A DNA stretch of 64,000 bases from Shewanella putrefaciens (GTDB lineage Bacteria; Pseudomonadota; Gammaproteobacteria; Enterobacterales; Shewanellaceae): positions 3,304,501 through 3,368,500 of the forward strand of contig NZ_CP066369.1 in the NCBI RefSeq assembly GCF_016406305.1, read 5' to 3'. The number at the start of each line of letters is the position of its first letter. Within the stretch, counting starts at the first letter, position 1. The notes under the pieces were generated by a model, which saw nothing but the letters and a program-made list of their open reading frames with translations, ran no database searches and was not told where the DNA came from. The translations under genes were made by a program, and so were the position numbers. Positions 35,312-44,566 of this stretch are shown one piece after another.

Positions 35312-36892
35312 TTAATGCTCGCGGGTTTTCGCAAACTCTATATCAGGGTATCTTTCCATCGAAAGATTAAGGTTAACCATAGTTGGCGCAATATAAGTTA
35401 AGTTATCACCACCATCGAGGGCCAAGTTTTGGCTGCACTTGCGGCGGAATTCTTCTAGCTTACGCTCATCCTTACAATAAACCCAGCGAGCAGTAGAAAC
35501 GCTAATGCCTTCGTAAATAGCTTCGACGTTATATTCACTCTTCAGACGACCAACAACCACTTCAAACTGCAGTACACCCACAGCGCCGACGATCAAATCG
35601 TTGGTGTCTAATGGACGGAAGACCTGCACAGCACCTTCTTCAGATAACTGTACTAAACCTTTCAGCAATTGCTTTTGTTTAAGCGGATCACGCAGACGAA
35701 TACGGCGGAACATTTCCGGCGCAAAGTTAGGCACACCTGTAAAACGAAACTTTTCACCTTGGGTAAAAGTATCACCAATACGGATAGTACCGTGGTTATG
35801 TAAACCAATGATATCGCCAGGATAAGCCACTTCGGCGCGCTCACGGTCGCCCGCCATAAAGGTTAGAGCATCGCTTACGTTAACGTCCTTACCAATTCGA
35901 ACATGGTGCATTTTCATGCCTTGCTCATAACGGCCCGAACAGACACGCATAAAGGCGACACGGTCACGGTGTTTGGGATCCATGTTAGCTTGAATTTTAA
36001 ACACGAAACCGGTGAACTTCTCTTCATCCGGCATGATCGTCCGTACATCGCTTTCGCGCGGTAATGGCTTAGGCGCCCACTCGACGATACCGTCGAGAAT
36101 ATGATCCACACCGAAGTTACCTAATGCAGTACCAAAGAAGACTGGCGTCAACTCGCCTCTCAAGAAAGCCGCATGGTCAAACTCGTTCGATGCGCCGCGC
36201 ACTAATTCCATCTCATCACGCAAATCAGCCGCATAGCTGCCAATCGCTTTATCTAAATCTGGATTATTAATGCCTTCAATCACTCGACGTTCTTGAATAG
36301 TGTGTCCCATACCACCTTGATAAAGCACCACTTCATCACGCAGAATATGGTAAATACCTTTGAATTCTTTACCGCTGCCGATAGGCCAAGTAATAGGTGC
36401 ACAGGCGATATTGAGTACGTTTTCGACTTCATCCATCAGATCAATAGGATCACGGATATCACGGTCGAGTTTGTTCATAAAGGTCACGATCGGCGTATCA
36501 CGCAGACGGGTCACTTCCATCAACTTGATGGTGCGATCTTCAACACCCTTCGCGGAGTCGATGACCATAAGACATGAGTCCACTGCGGTGAGAGTACGGT
36601 AGGTATCTTCCGAGAAATCTTCGTGACCAGGCGTGTCGAGTAGGTTAACGAGGGCGCCACCGTAGGGGAATTGCATCACAGACGTAGTAATAGAAATACC
36701 ACGGTCCTTCTCCATTTCCATCCAGTCAGACTTAGCATGCTGACCCGATTTTTTGCCTTTAACCGTACCCGCTTTTTGCAAAGCGTTTCCGAATAACAGC
36801 ACTTTTTCGGTAATGGTTGTTTTACCCGCGTCGGGGTGCGATATGATCGCGAAGGTGCGACGTTTATCGACCTCTACTTTATTGCCTGACAT
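35312..36892 (-). CDS. prfC: Peptide chain release factor 3
   Basis: A 526-residue translational GTPase that recycles RF1/RF2 from the ribosome. The G motifs are SHPDAGKTT (G1), [12 protein letters not shown] (G2), DTPGHEDF (G3) and NKLDRD (G4). The domain II/III segments [14 protein letters not shown] and VGVLQFEVV are typical of RF3. Complete length. An nlpI-side terminator lies just upstream of its start, so prfC has its own promoter. Confidence 0.97.
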   Translation of the reverse strand: MSGNKVEVDKRRTFAIISHPDAGKTTITEKVLLFGNALQKAGTVKGKKSGQHAKSDWMEMEKDRGISITTSVMQFPYGGALVNLLDTPGHEDFSEDTYRTLTAVDSCLMVIDSAKGVEDRTIKLMEVTRLRDTPIVTFMNKLDRDIRDPIDLMDEVENVLNIACAPITWPIGSGKEFKGIYHILRDEVVLYQGGMGHTIQERRVIEGINNPDLDKAIGSYAADLRDEMELVRGASNEFDHAAFLRGELTPVFFGTALGNFGVDHILDGIVEWAPKPLPRESDVRTIMPDEEKFTGFVFKIQANMDPKHRDRVAFMRVCSGRYEQGMKMHHVRIGKDVNVSDALTFMAGDRERAEVAYPGDIIGLHNHGTIRIGDTFTQGEKFRFTGVPNFAPEMFRRIRLRDPLKQKQLLKGLVQLSEEGAVQVFRPLDTNDLIVGAVGVLQFEVVVGRLKSEYNVEAIYEGISVSTARWVYCKDERKLEEFRRKCSQNLALDGGDNLTYIAPTMVNLNLSMERYPDIEFAKTREH

Positions 36893-36915
36893 GTTAACCT
36901 ATGCACTAGTATCGC

Positions 36916-36940
36916 TAAAAAGGCGCAAATTATAGCGCCT
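36916..36940 (-). terminator. Terminator after nlpI
   Basis: On the minus strand AGGCGC-TATAATTT-GCGCCT is followed by TTTTAG. A second hairpin, CCCGAG/CTCGGG (36965-36982), precedes it just after the nlpI stop. Confidence 0.7.
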
Positions 36941-36991
36941 CACTGCTCACTTGGCTAGGCAAAGCCCGAGATGAACTCGGGAGTGCGAAGG

Positions 36992-37894
36992 TTATTTTGC
37001 TTCTTCTAGCAAGCCTTTAACTTTTGCGAGTTCGATGCGTGCATATCTGTGTTCGACAAAATCATAGATATTGGTCGCAAGAGCAAGGCGTAAATAGTTA
37101 GCGGCATCCTGATATTGCTTAGTCTCTATCGCCATTTTGGCTAAATAGAAATACGCCTCACATAAACGCTCAGCATATTCTTTGGGGTGAGTCAGCCCCG
37201 ATTTTGCCGCGGCAAATACGTCATCACGGCTTTTTAAACCAAGATAATGGTCAACGATCACAGTTGACCAAGCATCGGCCTCTAGGCCCTGACGGTGTTC
37301 CTGTAATTGACGCTTGGCTTCGGTCACATTGCCTTTTGATTGGATCAAATACAACCACAATGCACGGTAGCCATCTTTATTATCGCCAGCATAAAAGGCT
37401 TGCATATCCTTTACCGCAAGATCATTACGATCGCCATAATAGAGGGCTATACCACGATTTAAATAGGCATAATCATAATTAGGTGAGAGCTCTAATACCC
37501 CATCGAAGGCCTCATAGGCACTGTCGTAATCGCCTTCTTGGGTGTAATAAATTCCAAGGAAATTATAGGCATCGGCCAGATCGGGCTGGAGCTTCAACGC
37601 TTGCATAAAATCAATGCGCGCCAACAGCCTTAAACCTACGCTGTCATAAATCACACCGCGGTCATAGTGAAAACGAGCCCTTTGTTCATTGGTTAACTCG
37701 ACGGCGGATAAAATTTCATTGAGTTTCGCCAGTGTCACTTCGACTTTATAATCGGGCATTACTGGGGCAACGACTAACTTACCTTCAACATCATTGTGGT
37801 TCTCTAAGGGAGACTGAGTGGTTGCACATCCAGCCAACATCAGGCTGGCAGCCGCCAGCACAGCAACAATAGCGGTTCTAATTTTAAGACTCAT
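36992..37894 (-). CDS. nlpI: TPR lipoprotein NlpI
   Basis: 300 residues with a lipoprotein signal (LAAASLMLAGC, lipobox LAGC near residue 23) and several TPR repeats, for example ADAYNFLGIYYTQEGDYDSAYEAF and YAYLNRGIALYYGDRNDLA. In E. coli NlpI sits in the outer membrane and targets peptidoglycan endopeptidases to the Prc protease. It follows pnp, as in E. coli, but a strong terminator lies between, so it probably also has its own promoter. Confidence 0.95.
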   Translation of the reverse strand: MSLKIRTAIVAVLAAASLMLAGCATTQSPLENHNDVEGKLVVAPVMPDYKVEVTLAKLNEILSAVELTNEQRARFHYDRGVIYDSVGLRLLARIDFMQALKLQPDLADAYNFLGIYYTQEGDYDSAYEAFDGVLELSPNYDYAYLNRGIALYYGDRNDLAVKDMQAFYAGDNKDGYRALWLYLIQSKGNVTEAKRQLQEHRQGLEADAWSTVIVDHYLGLKSRDDVFAAAKSGLTHPKEYAERLCEAYFYLAKMAIETKQYQDAANYLRLALATNIYDFVEHRYARIELAKVKGLLEEAK

Positions 37895-38012
37895 CCATTT
37901 CTACCTTTTTAGATTCCCAACACACGCAGAAGAATGTTCATGATAGCAATCCCACCACAGGACTGCTATTGACGAATAGCATTAATCGCAACTTAATTAA
38001 ATTTGAACAAAG

Positions 38013-38040
38013 AAAAAGGAGATCAATGGATCTCCTTTTT
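38013..38040 (-). terminator. Intrinsic terminator between pnp and nlpI
   Basis: A perfect 12-bp stem AAAAAGGAGATC / GATCTCCTTTTT around AATG, 47 bp after the pnp stop. The fold and T-run work on either strand. Confidence 0.88.
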
Positions 38041-38086
38041 GGGCAGTCACTTAAAAGTGCATGGGAATACTGAGTTTATCCCTCAA

Positions 38087-40195
38087 TTATTCTGCAGCAG
38101 CTTCTTTGGTTTGTGCTTCTTTAATTGACAGTCTTACACGGCCTTGACGATCCACTTCCATGACTTTAACTGTCACTTCTTGGTTCAGCTCAAGGTGATC
38201 TGACACGTTAGCCACACGCTCATCACTGATCTGTGAAATGTGTACTAAACCATCTTTGCCTGGAAGAATGTTCACGAAGGCACCGAAATCAACGATACGG
38301 ATAACCTTACCATTGTAGATACGACCCACTTCTACTTCTGAAGTGATTTCTTCGATACGACGGATAGCTTCTTTAGTTGCTTCGCCATTTGAAGAGGCAA
38401 TCTTCACAGTACCATCATCTTCCAGTTCAATCGTAGTGCCGGTTTCTTCGGTCAGAGCGCGAATGACTGCGCCGCCTTTACCGATAACGTCACGGATTTT
38501 TTCTGGGTTGATTTTGATCGTTGTGATGCGTGGAGCATGATCAGAAATATCATCACGGTGTGAACCAATGGCTTGATCCATCACGTTCAGGATATGCACA
38601 CGTGCGCCATAAGCTTGTTGCAGTGCGATTTCCATGATTTCTTTAGTGATACCTTCGATCTTGATATCCATCTGCAGTGCAGTAATACCGTTACGGGTAC
38701 CCGCCACTTTAAAGTCCATATCACCTAAATGGTCTTCATCACCTAAGATGTCAGAAAGAACAACGAAATCATCGCCTTCTTTCACTAGACCCATAGCGAT
38801 ACCCGCCACAGAAGTCTTGATAGGTACACCGGCATCCATCAGCGCAAGTGAAGTACCGCAGACTGACGCCATAGAGCTTGAACCGTTAGATTCAGTGATT
38901 TCAGATACCACGCGCACGCTGTATGGGAATTCAGCCGCTGAAGGCATAACTGCGTTGATACCGCGCCAAGCTAACTTACCATGACCGATTTCGCGGCGCT
39001 TAGGTGAACCCACCATGCCTGTTTCACCAACAGAGTATGGAGGGAAGTTATAGTGCAGCATGAAACGGTTAGTGCGCTCGCCCATGATGCTGTCGATCTT
39101 CTGTGCATCACGTTCAGTACCTAAAGTACAAGTCACTAGGGCCTGAGTTTCACCACGGGTGAACAGTGCGCTACCGTGAGTACGTGGCAATACGCCCGCT
39201 AACACGCTTAATGCACGGATCATGTCTGGTTCACGACCATCGATACGAGGCTCGCCACGAATAATGCGACCACGAACCACTTTCTTCTCTAAGCTGCCCA
39301 GTAAATTGTCAACTTCACGCAAATCAATGTCTGGATTGCTGGCTAACAAAGCTTCTTTTACTGCCGCTTTAACGACAGAAACTTGAGCATAACGATCTTG
39401 TTTAACTTGGATTTTATAGGCATCGCCTAAACCCGCTTCAGCCAACTCTTTAATTTGAGCGACTAAGGTTTCATCTTGTACTGGTGCGGTCCAATTCCAC
39501 ATTGGTTTGCCGGCTTCTGCTTTAAATTCAGCAATCGCTTTAATAACCACTTGTTGTTGATCGTGACCATAAACAACAGAACCTAACATCACTTCTTCTG
39601 GTAATGCTTGGGCTTCTGATTCCACCATTAACACTGCGCTTTCGGTACCTGCAACCACTAAGTTCAGTTGGCTGGTCTCGATTTGAGCAACAGTTGGGTT
39701 TAGTACGTATTCGCCATTGATATAACCCACACGAGCCGCACCTAAAGGACCGCTGAATGGAATACCAGAAATAGCCAGTGCCGCTGAAGTACCGATCATG
39801 GAAATGATATCTGGCTCGATTTGTGGATCGACAGAAACCACAGTGATGATCACTTGAACTTCGTTTTTGAAACCATTAGGGAAAAGAGGACGAATTGGGC
39901 GGTCAATCAGACGAGCGATTAATGTCTCATCTTCTGAAGGACGACCTTCACGCTTAAAGAAACCACCAGGAATTTTACCCGCTGCGTAGGTCTTTTCTTG
40001 ATAGTTAACAGTCAGAGGGAAAAAGTCACGACCGGCTTCGGCTTCTTTTTTACCTACAACAGTGACTAACACTGTCGTGTCACCCATACTCGCTAACACG
40101 GCTGCATCGGCTTGACGCGCTATAACACCCGTTTCTAGGGTGACTGTATGTTGACCATACTCAAAACTCTTTACAATTGGATTCACGTGACCCAT
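38087..40195 (-). CDS. pnp: Polyribonucleotide nucleotidyltransferase (PNPase)
   Basis: A 702-residue phosphorolytic 3'-5' exoribonuclease, core of the RNA degradosome. Two RNase PH domains ([20 protein letters not shown] at the start; [14 protein letters not shown] in the second), then a KH domain ([20 protein letters not shown]) and a C-terminal S1 domain ([20 protein letters not shown]). Complete. The ATG has AAGGA upstream. In E. coli pnp is cotranscribed with rpsO; here a plus-strand gene lies between them, so pnp must use its own promoter in the 186 bp at 40196-40381. Confidence 0.98.
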   Translation of the reverse strand: MGHVNPIVKSFEYGQHTVTLETGVIARQADAAVLASMGDTTVLVTVVGKKEAEAGRDFFPLTVNYQEKTYAAGKIPGGFFKREGRPSEDETLIARLIDRPIRPLFPNGFKNEVQVIITVVSVDPQIEPDIISMIGTSAALAISGIPFSGPLGAARVGYINGEYVLNPTVAQIETSQLNLVVAGTESAVLMVESEAQALPEEVMLGSVVYGHDQQQVVIKAIAEFKAEAGKPMWNWTAPVQDETLVAQIKELAEAGLGDAYKIQVKQDRYAQVSVVKAAVKEALLASNPDIDLREVDNLLGSLEKKVVRGRIIRGEPRIDGREPDMIRALSVLAGVLPRTHGSALFTRGETQALVTCTLGTERDAQKIDSIMGERTNRFMLHYNFPPYSVGETGMVGSPKRREIGHGKLAWRGINAVMPSAAEFPYSVRVVSEITESNGSSSMASVCGTSLALMDAGVPIKTSVAGIAMGLVKEGDDFVVLSDILGDEDHLGDMDFKVAGTRNGITALQMDIKIEGITKEIMEIALQQAYGARVHILNVMDQAIGSHRDDISDHAPRITTIKINPEKIRDVIGKGGAVIRALTEETGTTIELEDDGTVKIASSNGEATKEAIRRIEEITSEVEVGRIYNGKVIRIVDFGAFVNILPGKDGLVHISQISDERVANVSDHLELNQEVTVKVMEVDRQGRVRLSIKEAQTKEAAAE

Positions 40196-40381
40196 TCCTT
40201 AATTAATGACCTTGAATTACGCGCGTAAGTATACTGCAATTAAGGACAATAGATAAAGAGCAGATAATGATGACAAAGACCTATCTTTTCACTAAAGTGG
40301 GTAAATCAACAAAGAGTTATGCTTTCATTTGATACGGAAAATCATCCCTGTGGCGAAAAACAATAATAAAGGACAAGCTGA

Positions 40382-42430
40382 ATGACAGGTCGCTTTAAAT
40401 CCCTGACATGGAAACAAACTAACCTCGTCGTATTTACTGCGTTATTTTTCGCTATCGCTATTTTTATTGTTGAAATCGCCCTCGTTGTCATTTCGACAAA
40501 ACAACAACTTACCACCACACAGCAGGAACTACTCGACTCAGTGGAGCAGCCCGCCGCCAATGCCGTTTGGGCATTGGATGATAATTTAGCGAGGCAAACC
40601 TTAGAAGGTGCTATCAAAGTCGAGCATGTAGGCTCAGCGGTGATAGAACTCGACGATGGTTCCATGTTTGTTTCCGTCAGTAATAATAAAAAAAATAGCT
40701 CGCAAACATTTATCAGCCTCAGCAATGAACTCTTCGATGATTTGAAAGAAATCTCTCGGCCCTTATATCGCCCCTTCTATTTTGAAGGCACCCAAAAACA
40801 GCAACTTATCGGCACTCTGACTATTTTTTACGACACTCAAGAGTTGACTAACACCCTGTTTTCACAGCTAAAACTGGGGTTCCTCGCCACCTTGGCCCGC
40901 GCCCTATTGCTCACCTTAGTGCTCTCGGTTGTGTTCCACCGTTTCTTAACTCAACCAATAGCAAGAATAAGCGAAGCAATTGATAAGATTGAACCCGATT
41001 CGCCGGATGAAAATTTACTCCCTATGTCCAGCGCCCATAAGGATGATGAATTAGGCTTAGTGACCTCTAAATTTAATCAAATCCTGATCCAATTTAGCCA
41101 GACACAATCTAAACTGCGTAAAATGGCGACCCGCGATCCGCTTACCGGGTTACCTAACAGGACGCTATTGCTCGAAACCATCGCAGTCACGATTCAACGC
41201 TCCCGAGTACATAAACGCAGCTTTGCGTTGATGTTTATCGACTTAGATCGCTTTAAAAATATCAATGACTCCCTCGGCCATGCCCTGGGCGATCAGTTCT
41301 TAGCCAGAATAGCCCGCATTCTCGAACGAGTTGTGGGCGATAAGGGCACAGTCTCTCGTCTAGGGGGAGATGAATTTGTGATTTTGGCTGATTCTGTCCA
41401 GTCACCGGATCAAGCGGCGGATTTTGTCGATAAACTGTTAGTTCAACTCAATGTGCCTATTCAGCTCAATGAGCATGCAATCCACCCGGCCGCGTCCATT
41501 GGTATTTCAATTTATCCCGAAGATGGCAATAGCGCAGAGGATCTTATCCGCCATGCGGATATCGCCATGTACAGTGCAAAAGCGGCGGGGTCGAATCAAT
41601 GGGCCTTCTTTAAACAGCAGATGACCGAACGCGCGGCGGTACGCTTACGTACCGAAGCATCATTACACGATGCACTGAAAAACAATGAGTTTTTACTGTA
41701 TTTTCAACCTAAACTCGATCTGCAAACCGGTAAGGTTATCGCCTGTGAAGCCCTGATCCGTTGGCAAAAAGACGGCCGTTTAATCAGCCCTATGTCCTTT
41801 ATTCCCGTGGCCGAAGAAACTGGCATCATAATTCCTATTGGCCGTTGGGTGATAGAACAAAGCTGTAAAACATTAAGGGAATGGCAGAAGAAATATCACT
41901 ATGCGATCCCGATTGCGATTAATGTTGCATCGCAACAATTTGCCGATGCGAGCCTAGTATCCGATATCAAACAAATGGCACTGCGCTATCAGATCCAACC
42001 CGATCTGTTAGAAATAGAAATCACTGAAACCTCGTTAATGAACGACATTGAGCAGGCCATAGTTAAGCTTGAACAACTGAAATCCGCAGGATTTGGTATC
42101 GCGGTGGACGATTTTGGGACTGGGTATTCTTCACTCTCATATCTGCGGCATCTGCCCATCACGACGATGAAGATTGACCGTTGTTTTGTATCGGATTTGC
42201 CAGGTGATAGTGCTATTGCATCGACCATCTTAATGCTTGGAAAACAGCTAAATTTAACTATCGTTGCCGAAGGGATTGAAAACGAGCTCCAGCTCGACTG
42301 GCTGAAGGAAAATCGGTGCCAGATTGGACAAGGTTTCTATTTTAGTCAACCTTTGCCCCAGGCAGAGTTTGAAGCCCTCTATATTGCAAGCCAGACTGCG
42401 AGCATCGCTCATATCGATGGTAAATGGTAG
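40382..42430 (+). CDS. Membrane GGDEF/EAL protein with HAMP domain, dual c-di-GMP enzyme
   Basis: 682 residues. Two transmembrane helices (about 15-37 and 165-187) frame a periplasmic sensor region of about 125 residues. A HAMP linker (about 188-240), GGDEF domain with intact GGDEF (328-332) and EAL domain with intact EAL (456-458) and DDFGTG (576-581) follow. Both active sites look competent, so it could make or degrade c-di-GMP depending on its signal. The periplasmic part starts STKQQLTTTQQELLDSVEQPAANAVWALDD and resembles sensors of the CHASE8/7TMR-like class only loosely. It is inserted, in opposite orientation, between rpsO and pnp, and a minisatellite starts 12 bp after its stop. Confidence 0.93.
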   Translation: MTGRFKSLTWKQTNLVVFTALFFAIAIFIVEIALVVISTKQQLTTTQQELLDSVEQPAANAVWALDDNLARQTLEGAIKVEHVGSAVIELDDGSMFVSVSNNKKNSSQTFISLSNELFDDLKEISRPLYRPFYFEGTQKQQLIGTLTIFYDTQELTNTLFSQLKLGFLATLARALLLTLVLSVVFHRFLTQPIARISEAIDKIEPDSPDENLLPMSSAHKDDELGLVTSKFNQILIQFSQTQSKLRKMATRDPLTGLPNRTLLLETIAVTIQRSRVHKRSFALMFIDLDRFKNINDSLGHALGDQFLARIARILERVVGDKGTVSRLGGDEFVILADSVQSPDQAADFVDKLLVQLNVPIQLNEHAIHPAASIGISIYPEDGNSAEDLIRHADIAMYSAKAAGSNQWAFFKQQMTERAAVRLRTEASLHDALKNNEFLLYFQPKLDLQTGKVIACEALIRWQKDGRLISPMSFIPVAEETGIIIPIGRWVIEQSCKTLREWQKKYHYAIPIAINVASQQFADASLVSDIKQMALRYQIQPDLLEIEITETSLMNDIEQAIVKLEQLKSAGFGIAVDDFGTGYSSLSYLRHLPITTMKIDRCFVSDLPGDSAIASTILMLGKQLNLTIVAEGIENELQLDWLKENRCQIGQGFYFSQPLPQAEFEALYIASQTASIAHIDGKW

Positions 42431-42441
42431 ATGGGTAGATG

Positions 42442-42622
42442 GGTTGACGGTTGACGGTTGACGGTTGACGGTTGACGGTTGACGGTTGACGGTTGACGGT
42501 TGACGGTTGACGGTTGACGGTTGACGGTTGACGGTTGACGGTTGACGGTTGACGGTTGACGGTTGACGGTTGACGGTTGACGGTTGACGGTTGACGGTTG
42601 ACGGTTGACGGTTGACGGTTGA
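42442..42622 (+). repeat. Heptanucleotide minisatellite, 25 perfect copies of GGTTGAC plus 6 bp
   Basis: The 7-bp unit repeats without a single substitution from 42442 to 42616, with a partial copy to 42622. Perfect arrays of this kind change length by replication slippage and are useful typing markers. All three minus-strand frames are open through it because 7 is not a multiple of 3, which creates an artificial ORF. Confidence 0.98.
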
Positions 42623-42654
42623 GCAACCTAGAGAAAAACCAGATTTAGGGCAAT

Positions 42655-42681
42655 AAAAAAGGAGGCTAAGCCTCCTTTTTT
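42655..42681. terminator. Bidirectional intrinsic terminator between the repeat array and rpsO
   Basis: AAAAAAGGAGGC-TAA-GCCTCCTTTTTT. It ends rpsO on the minus strand and can also stop plus-strand readthrough from the minisatellite. Confidence 0.88.
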
Positions 42682-42699
42682 ACGTTAGTCGACGTGAAA

Positions 42700-42969
42700 T
42701 TAACGACGTAGACCTAACTTTTGGATCAGTGCGTTGTAACGCTCTGCATCAGTACGCTTCAGGTAAGCAGTTAACTTACGACGCGCGCTAACCATGCGTA
42801 ACAGACCACGACGTGAGTGGTGATCGTGGATGTGCTCTTTGAAGTGATCTTGCAAATGGTTGATTTGCGCAGTTAACAAAGCAACTTGAACTTCAGTTGA
42901 ACCAGTGTCGTTTTCGCCACGGCCAAATTCAGCCAGGATTTTTGCTTTCGCTTCAGTACTTAGTGACAT
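42700..42969 (-). CDS. rpsO: 30S ribosomal protein S15
   Basis: An 89-residue S15, beginning [20 protein letters not shown] and ending [12 protein letters not shown], the standard length and ends. The frame extends four codons upstream but the usual start is at 42969. S15 binds 16S rRNA helix 22 and represses its own mRNA in E. coli. It follows truB by about 140 bp, and a terminator follows it, so the usual rpsO-pnp cotranscription is lost. Confidence 0.98.
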   Translation of the reverse strand: MSLSTEAKAKILAEFGRGENDTGSTEVQVALLTAQINHLQDHFKEHIHDHHSRRGLLRMVSARRKLTAYLKRTDAERYNALIQKLGLRR

Positions 42970-43109
42970 GTGTCTCTCCAAATATATAGTATGAATCTCT
43001 AGCCGATCACTAACTCAGCCAGAGGGCGCGCTATTCTACCCATAATCCAACCCTAGCGCAATAACAGGCTGGTCTTAATCGAACAATGATTTCGAATGGG
43101 GTCAATGTG

Positions 43110-44060
43110 CTACTGTGCTGGCTCGTCATGGATAACAATGAGTCGCTTAGGCGCTAACAGGCCGTCATCATTCATAGCGCCAATGCCGACAAACCGACGG
43201 GCATCCCCTAAGGTAATACGCACTAATTTATCGGCCTCTAACCCCACAACACGCACCGCCTGCCCTTGCATCAGATAGGCTGCACTGGCATCGGGTACAT
43301 TCACCTCGGGAAAATCGGCCACGGCCGTATCCATAGGCAATAAAAGCGGATCGAGTAACAGACTCGGCTCTATCTGCTGTTCCTGGGCCTTGGCAACGAG
43401 AGCTTCAAGCTGCTCAAGGGTGACCATTTTAGCATAGGGATACTGCGCCACTTGAGTGCGACGCAACATGATCACATGGGCACCACAGCCAAGCATTTCA
43501 CCTAAATCATCGATAATAGTGCGAATATAAGTGCCCTTCGAACAATGGATGTCCAAGGTCAATTCATCACCTTCAAGCTTGATAAAGTTAAGCTCAAATA
43601 CCCTGATAGGCCGTGCTTCGCGGGGGACTTCAATGCCTTCACGCGCATATTTATACAGGGGCTGCCCCTGGTATTTTAGCGCTGAGTACATTGAAGGCAC
43701 TTGCATTGTATCGCCACGGAAATGCTCGAGCGCAGCTAATAGCTGTGTCTCGGTAAAATCCATAGAACGCGTCTGCACCACTTCACCATCGGAATCACTG
43801 GTATCGGTGCGCTGGCCCAGTTTTGCCGTCACTAGGTATCGCTTATCGGCATCTAACAAATGCTGTGAAAACTTGGTCGCCTCGCCTAAACATACGGGTA
43901 GCATGCCTGTGGCTAGCGGATCGAGCGCACCCGTGTGCCCGGCTTTATTCGCATTAAAAAAGCGTTTTACCCGTTGCAGTGCAAAGTTGGAACTCATGCC
44001 TGTGGCTTTGTCCAACAACACGATACCGTCGATAAAGCGGCCTTTTGGACGACGAGCCAT
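43110..44060 (-). CDS. truB: tRNA pseudouridine-55 synthase TruB
   Basis: 316 residues. Makes pseudouridine 55 in the T-loop of tRNAs. The catalytic Asp lies in [37 protein letters not shown] and the C-terminal PUA domain ([17 protein letters not shown]) are present. Its start overlaps the rbfA stop by one base (TAATG), showing translational coupling. Confidence 0.97.
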   Translation of the reverse strand: MARRPKGRFIDGIVLLDKATGMSSNFALQRVKRFFNANKAGHTGALDPLATGMLPVCLGEATKFSQHLLDADKRYLVTAKLGQRTDTSDSDGEVVQTRSMDFTETQLLAALEHFRGDTMQVPSMYSALKYQGQPLYKYAREGIEVPREARPIRVFELNFIKLEGDELTLDIHCSKGTYIRTIIDDLGEMLGCGAHVIMLRRTQVAQYPYAKMVTLEQLEALVAKAQEQQIEPSLLLDPLLLPMDTAVADFPEVNVPDASAAYLMQGQAVRVVGLEADKLVRITLGDARRFVGIGAMNDDGLLAPKRLIVIHDEPAQ

Positions 44061-44503
44061 TAATCTTTACCTTCCGTATCTTCGGTATCGTCTGTCGCGT
44101 CCACATCTTGGACATCTTCAGCGCTGCCAAATTGCTGCTGTTTCGCTTTATCTTGATTGATCACTTGGCTCACGAGGTTAGACATGCGCATCCCCTCAAC
44201 CAATGAGCTATCGTAGACAAAGCGCAGTTCTGGCATGACTCGCAGCTTCATCCGGCCAGCCACAAGGGTGCGAATATAAGGTGCGGCGCTGATCAGCGCG
44301 TTGAGCTTTTCCTGTACAACTTCTTTGTCTTCCTCAAAGAAGGTCACAAAGACCTTGGCGTAACTTAAATCACGGGAGACATCGACGTCATTCACGGTAA
44401 CAAAACCAATACGGGGGTCTTTCATGTCGCGCTGCAACACCAGAGCAAGCTCTTGCTGCAACTGCTGCGCTATGCGACGTGTACGACTGAATTCTTTTGC
44501 CAT
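44060..44503 (-). CDS. rbfA: Ribosome-binding factor A
   Basis: 147 residues; a KH-fold factor needed for 30S maturation and cold adaptation. Starts [25 protein letters not shown] and includes [25 protein letters not shown] text; the last 25 residues are an acidic Asp/Glu tail. It sits between infB and truB, as in most Gammaproteobacteria. Confidence 0.97.
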   Translation of the reverse strand: MAKEFSRTRRIAQQLQQELALVLQRDMKDPRIGFVTVNDVDVSRDLSYAKVFVTFFEEDKEVVQEKLNALISAAPYIRTLVAGRMKLRVMPELRFVYDSSLVEGMRMSNLVSQVINQDKAKQQQFGSAEDVQDVDATDDTEDTEGKD

Positions 44504-44539
44504 AATATCTGTACCATAGCTAATGTCATAAAATCGAAA

Positions 44540-44557
44540 GGGCGGCTAATGCCGCCC
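44540..44557 (-). terminator. Hairpin between infB and rbfA
   Basis: GGGCGGC-ATTA-GCCGCCC followed on the minus strand by TTTCGATTTT. It is probably a weak or processing hairpin within the operon. Confidence 0.5.
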
Positions 44558-44566
44558 TCTTTATCG

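Noticed and set aside
42442..42622. CRISPR-like array
   Set aside because: The unit is 7 bp with no spacers and no cas genes nearby; it is a simple tandem repeat.
42342..42626. Minus-strand ORF encoding a repeated STVNRQP heptapeptide
   Set aside because: It is the translation of the 7-bp minisatellite, whose minus-strand frames all lack stops. There is no ribosome binding site or conserved non-repeat part.
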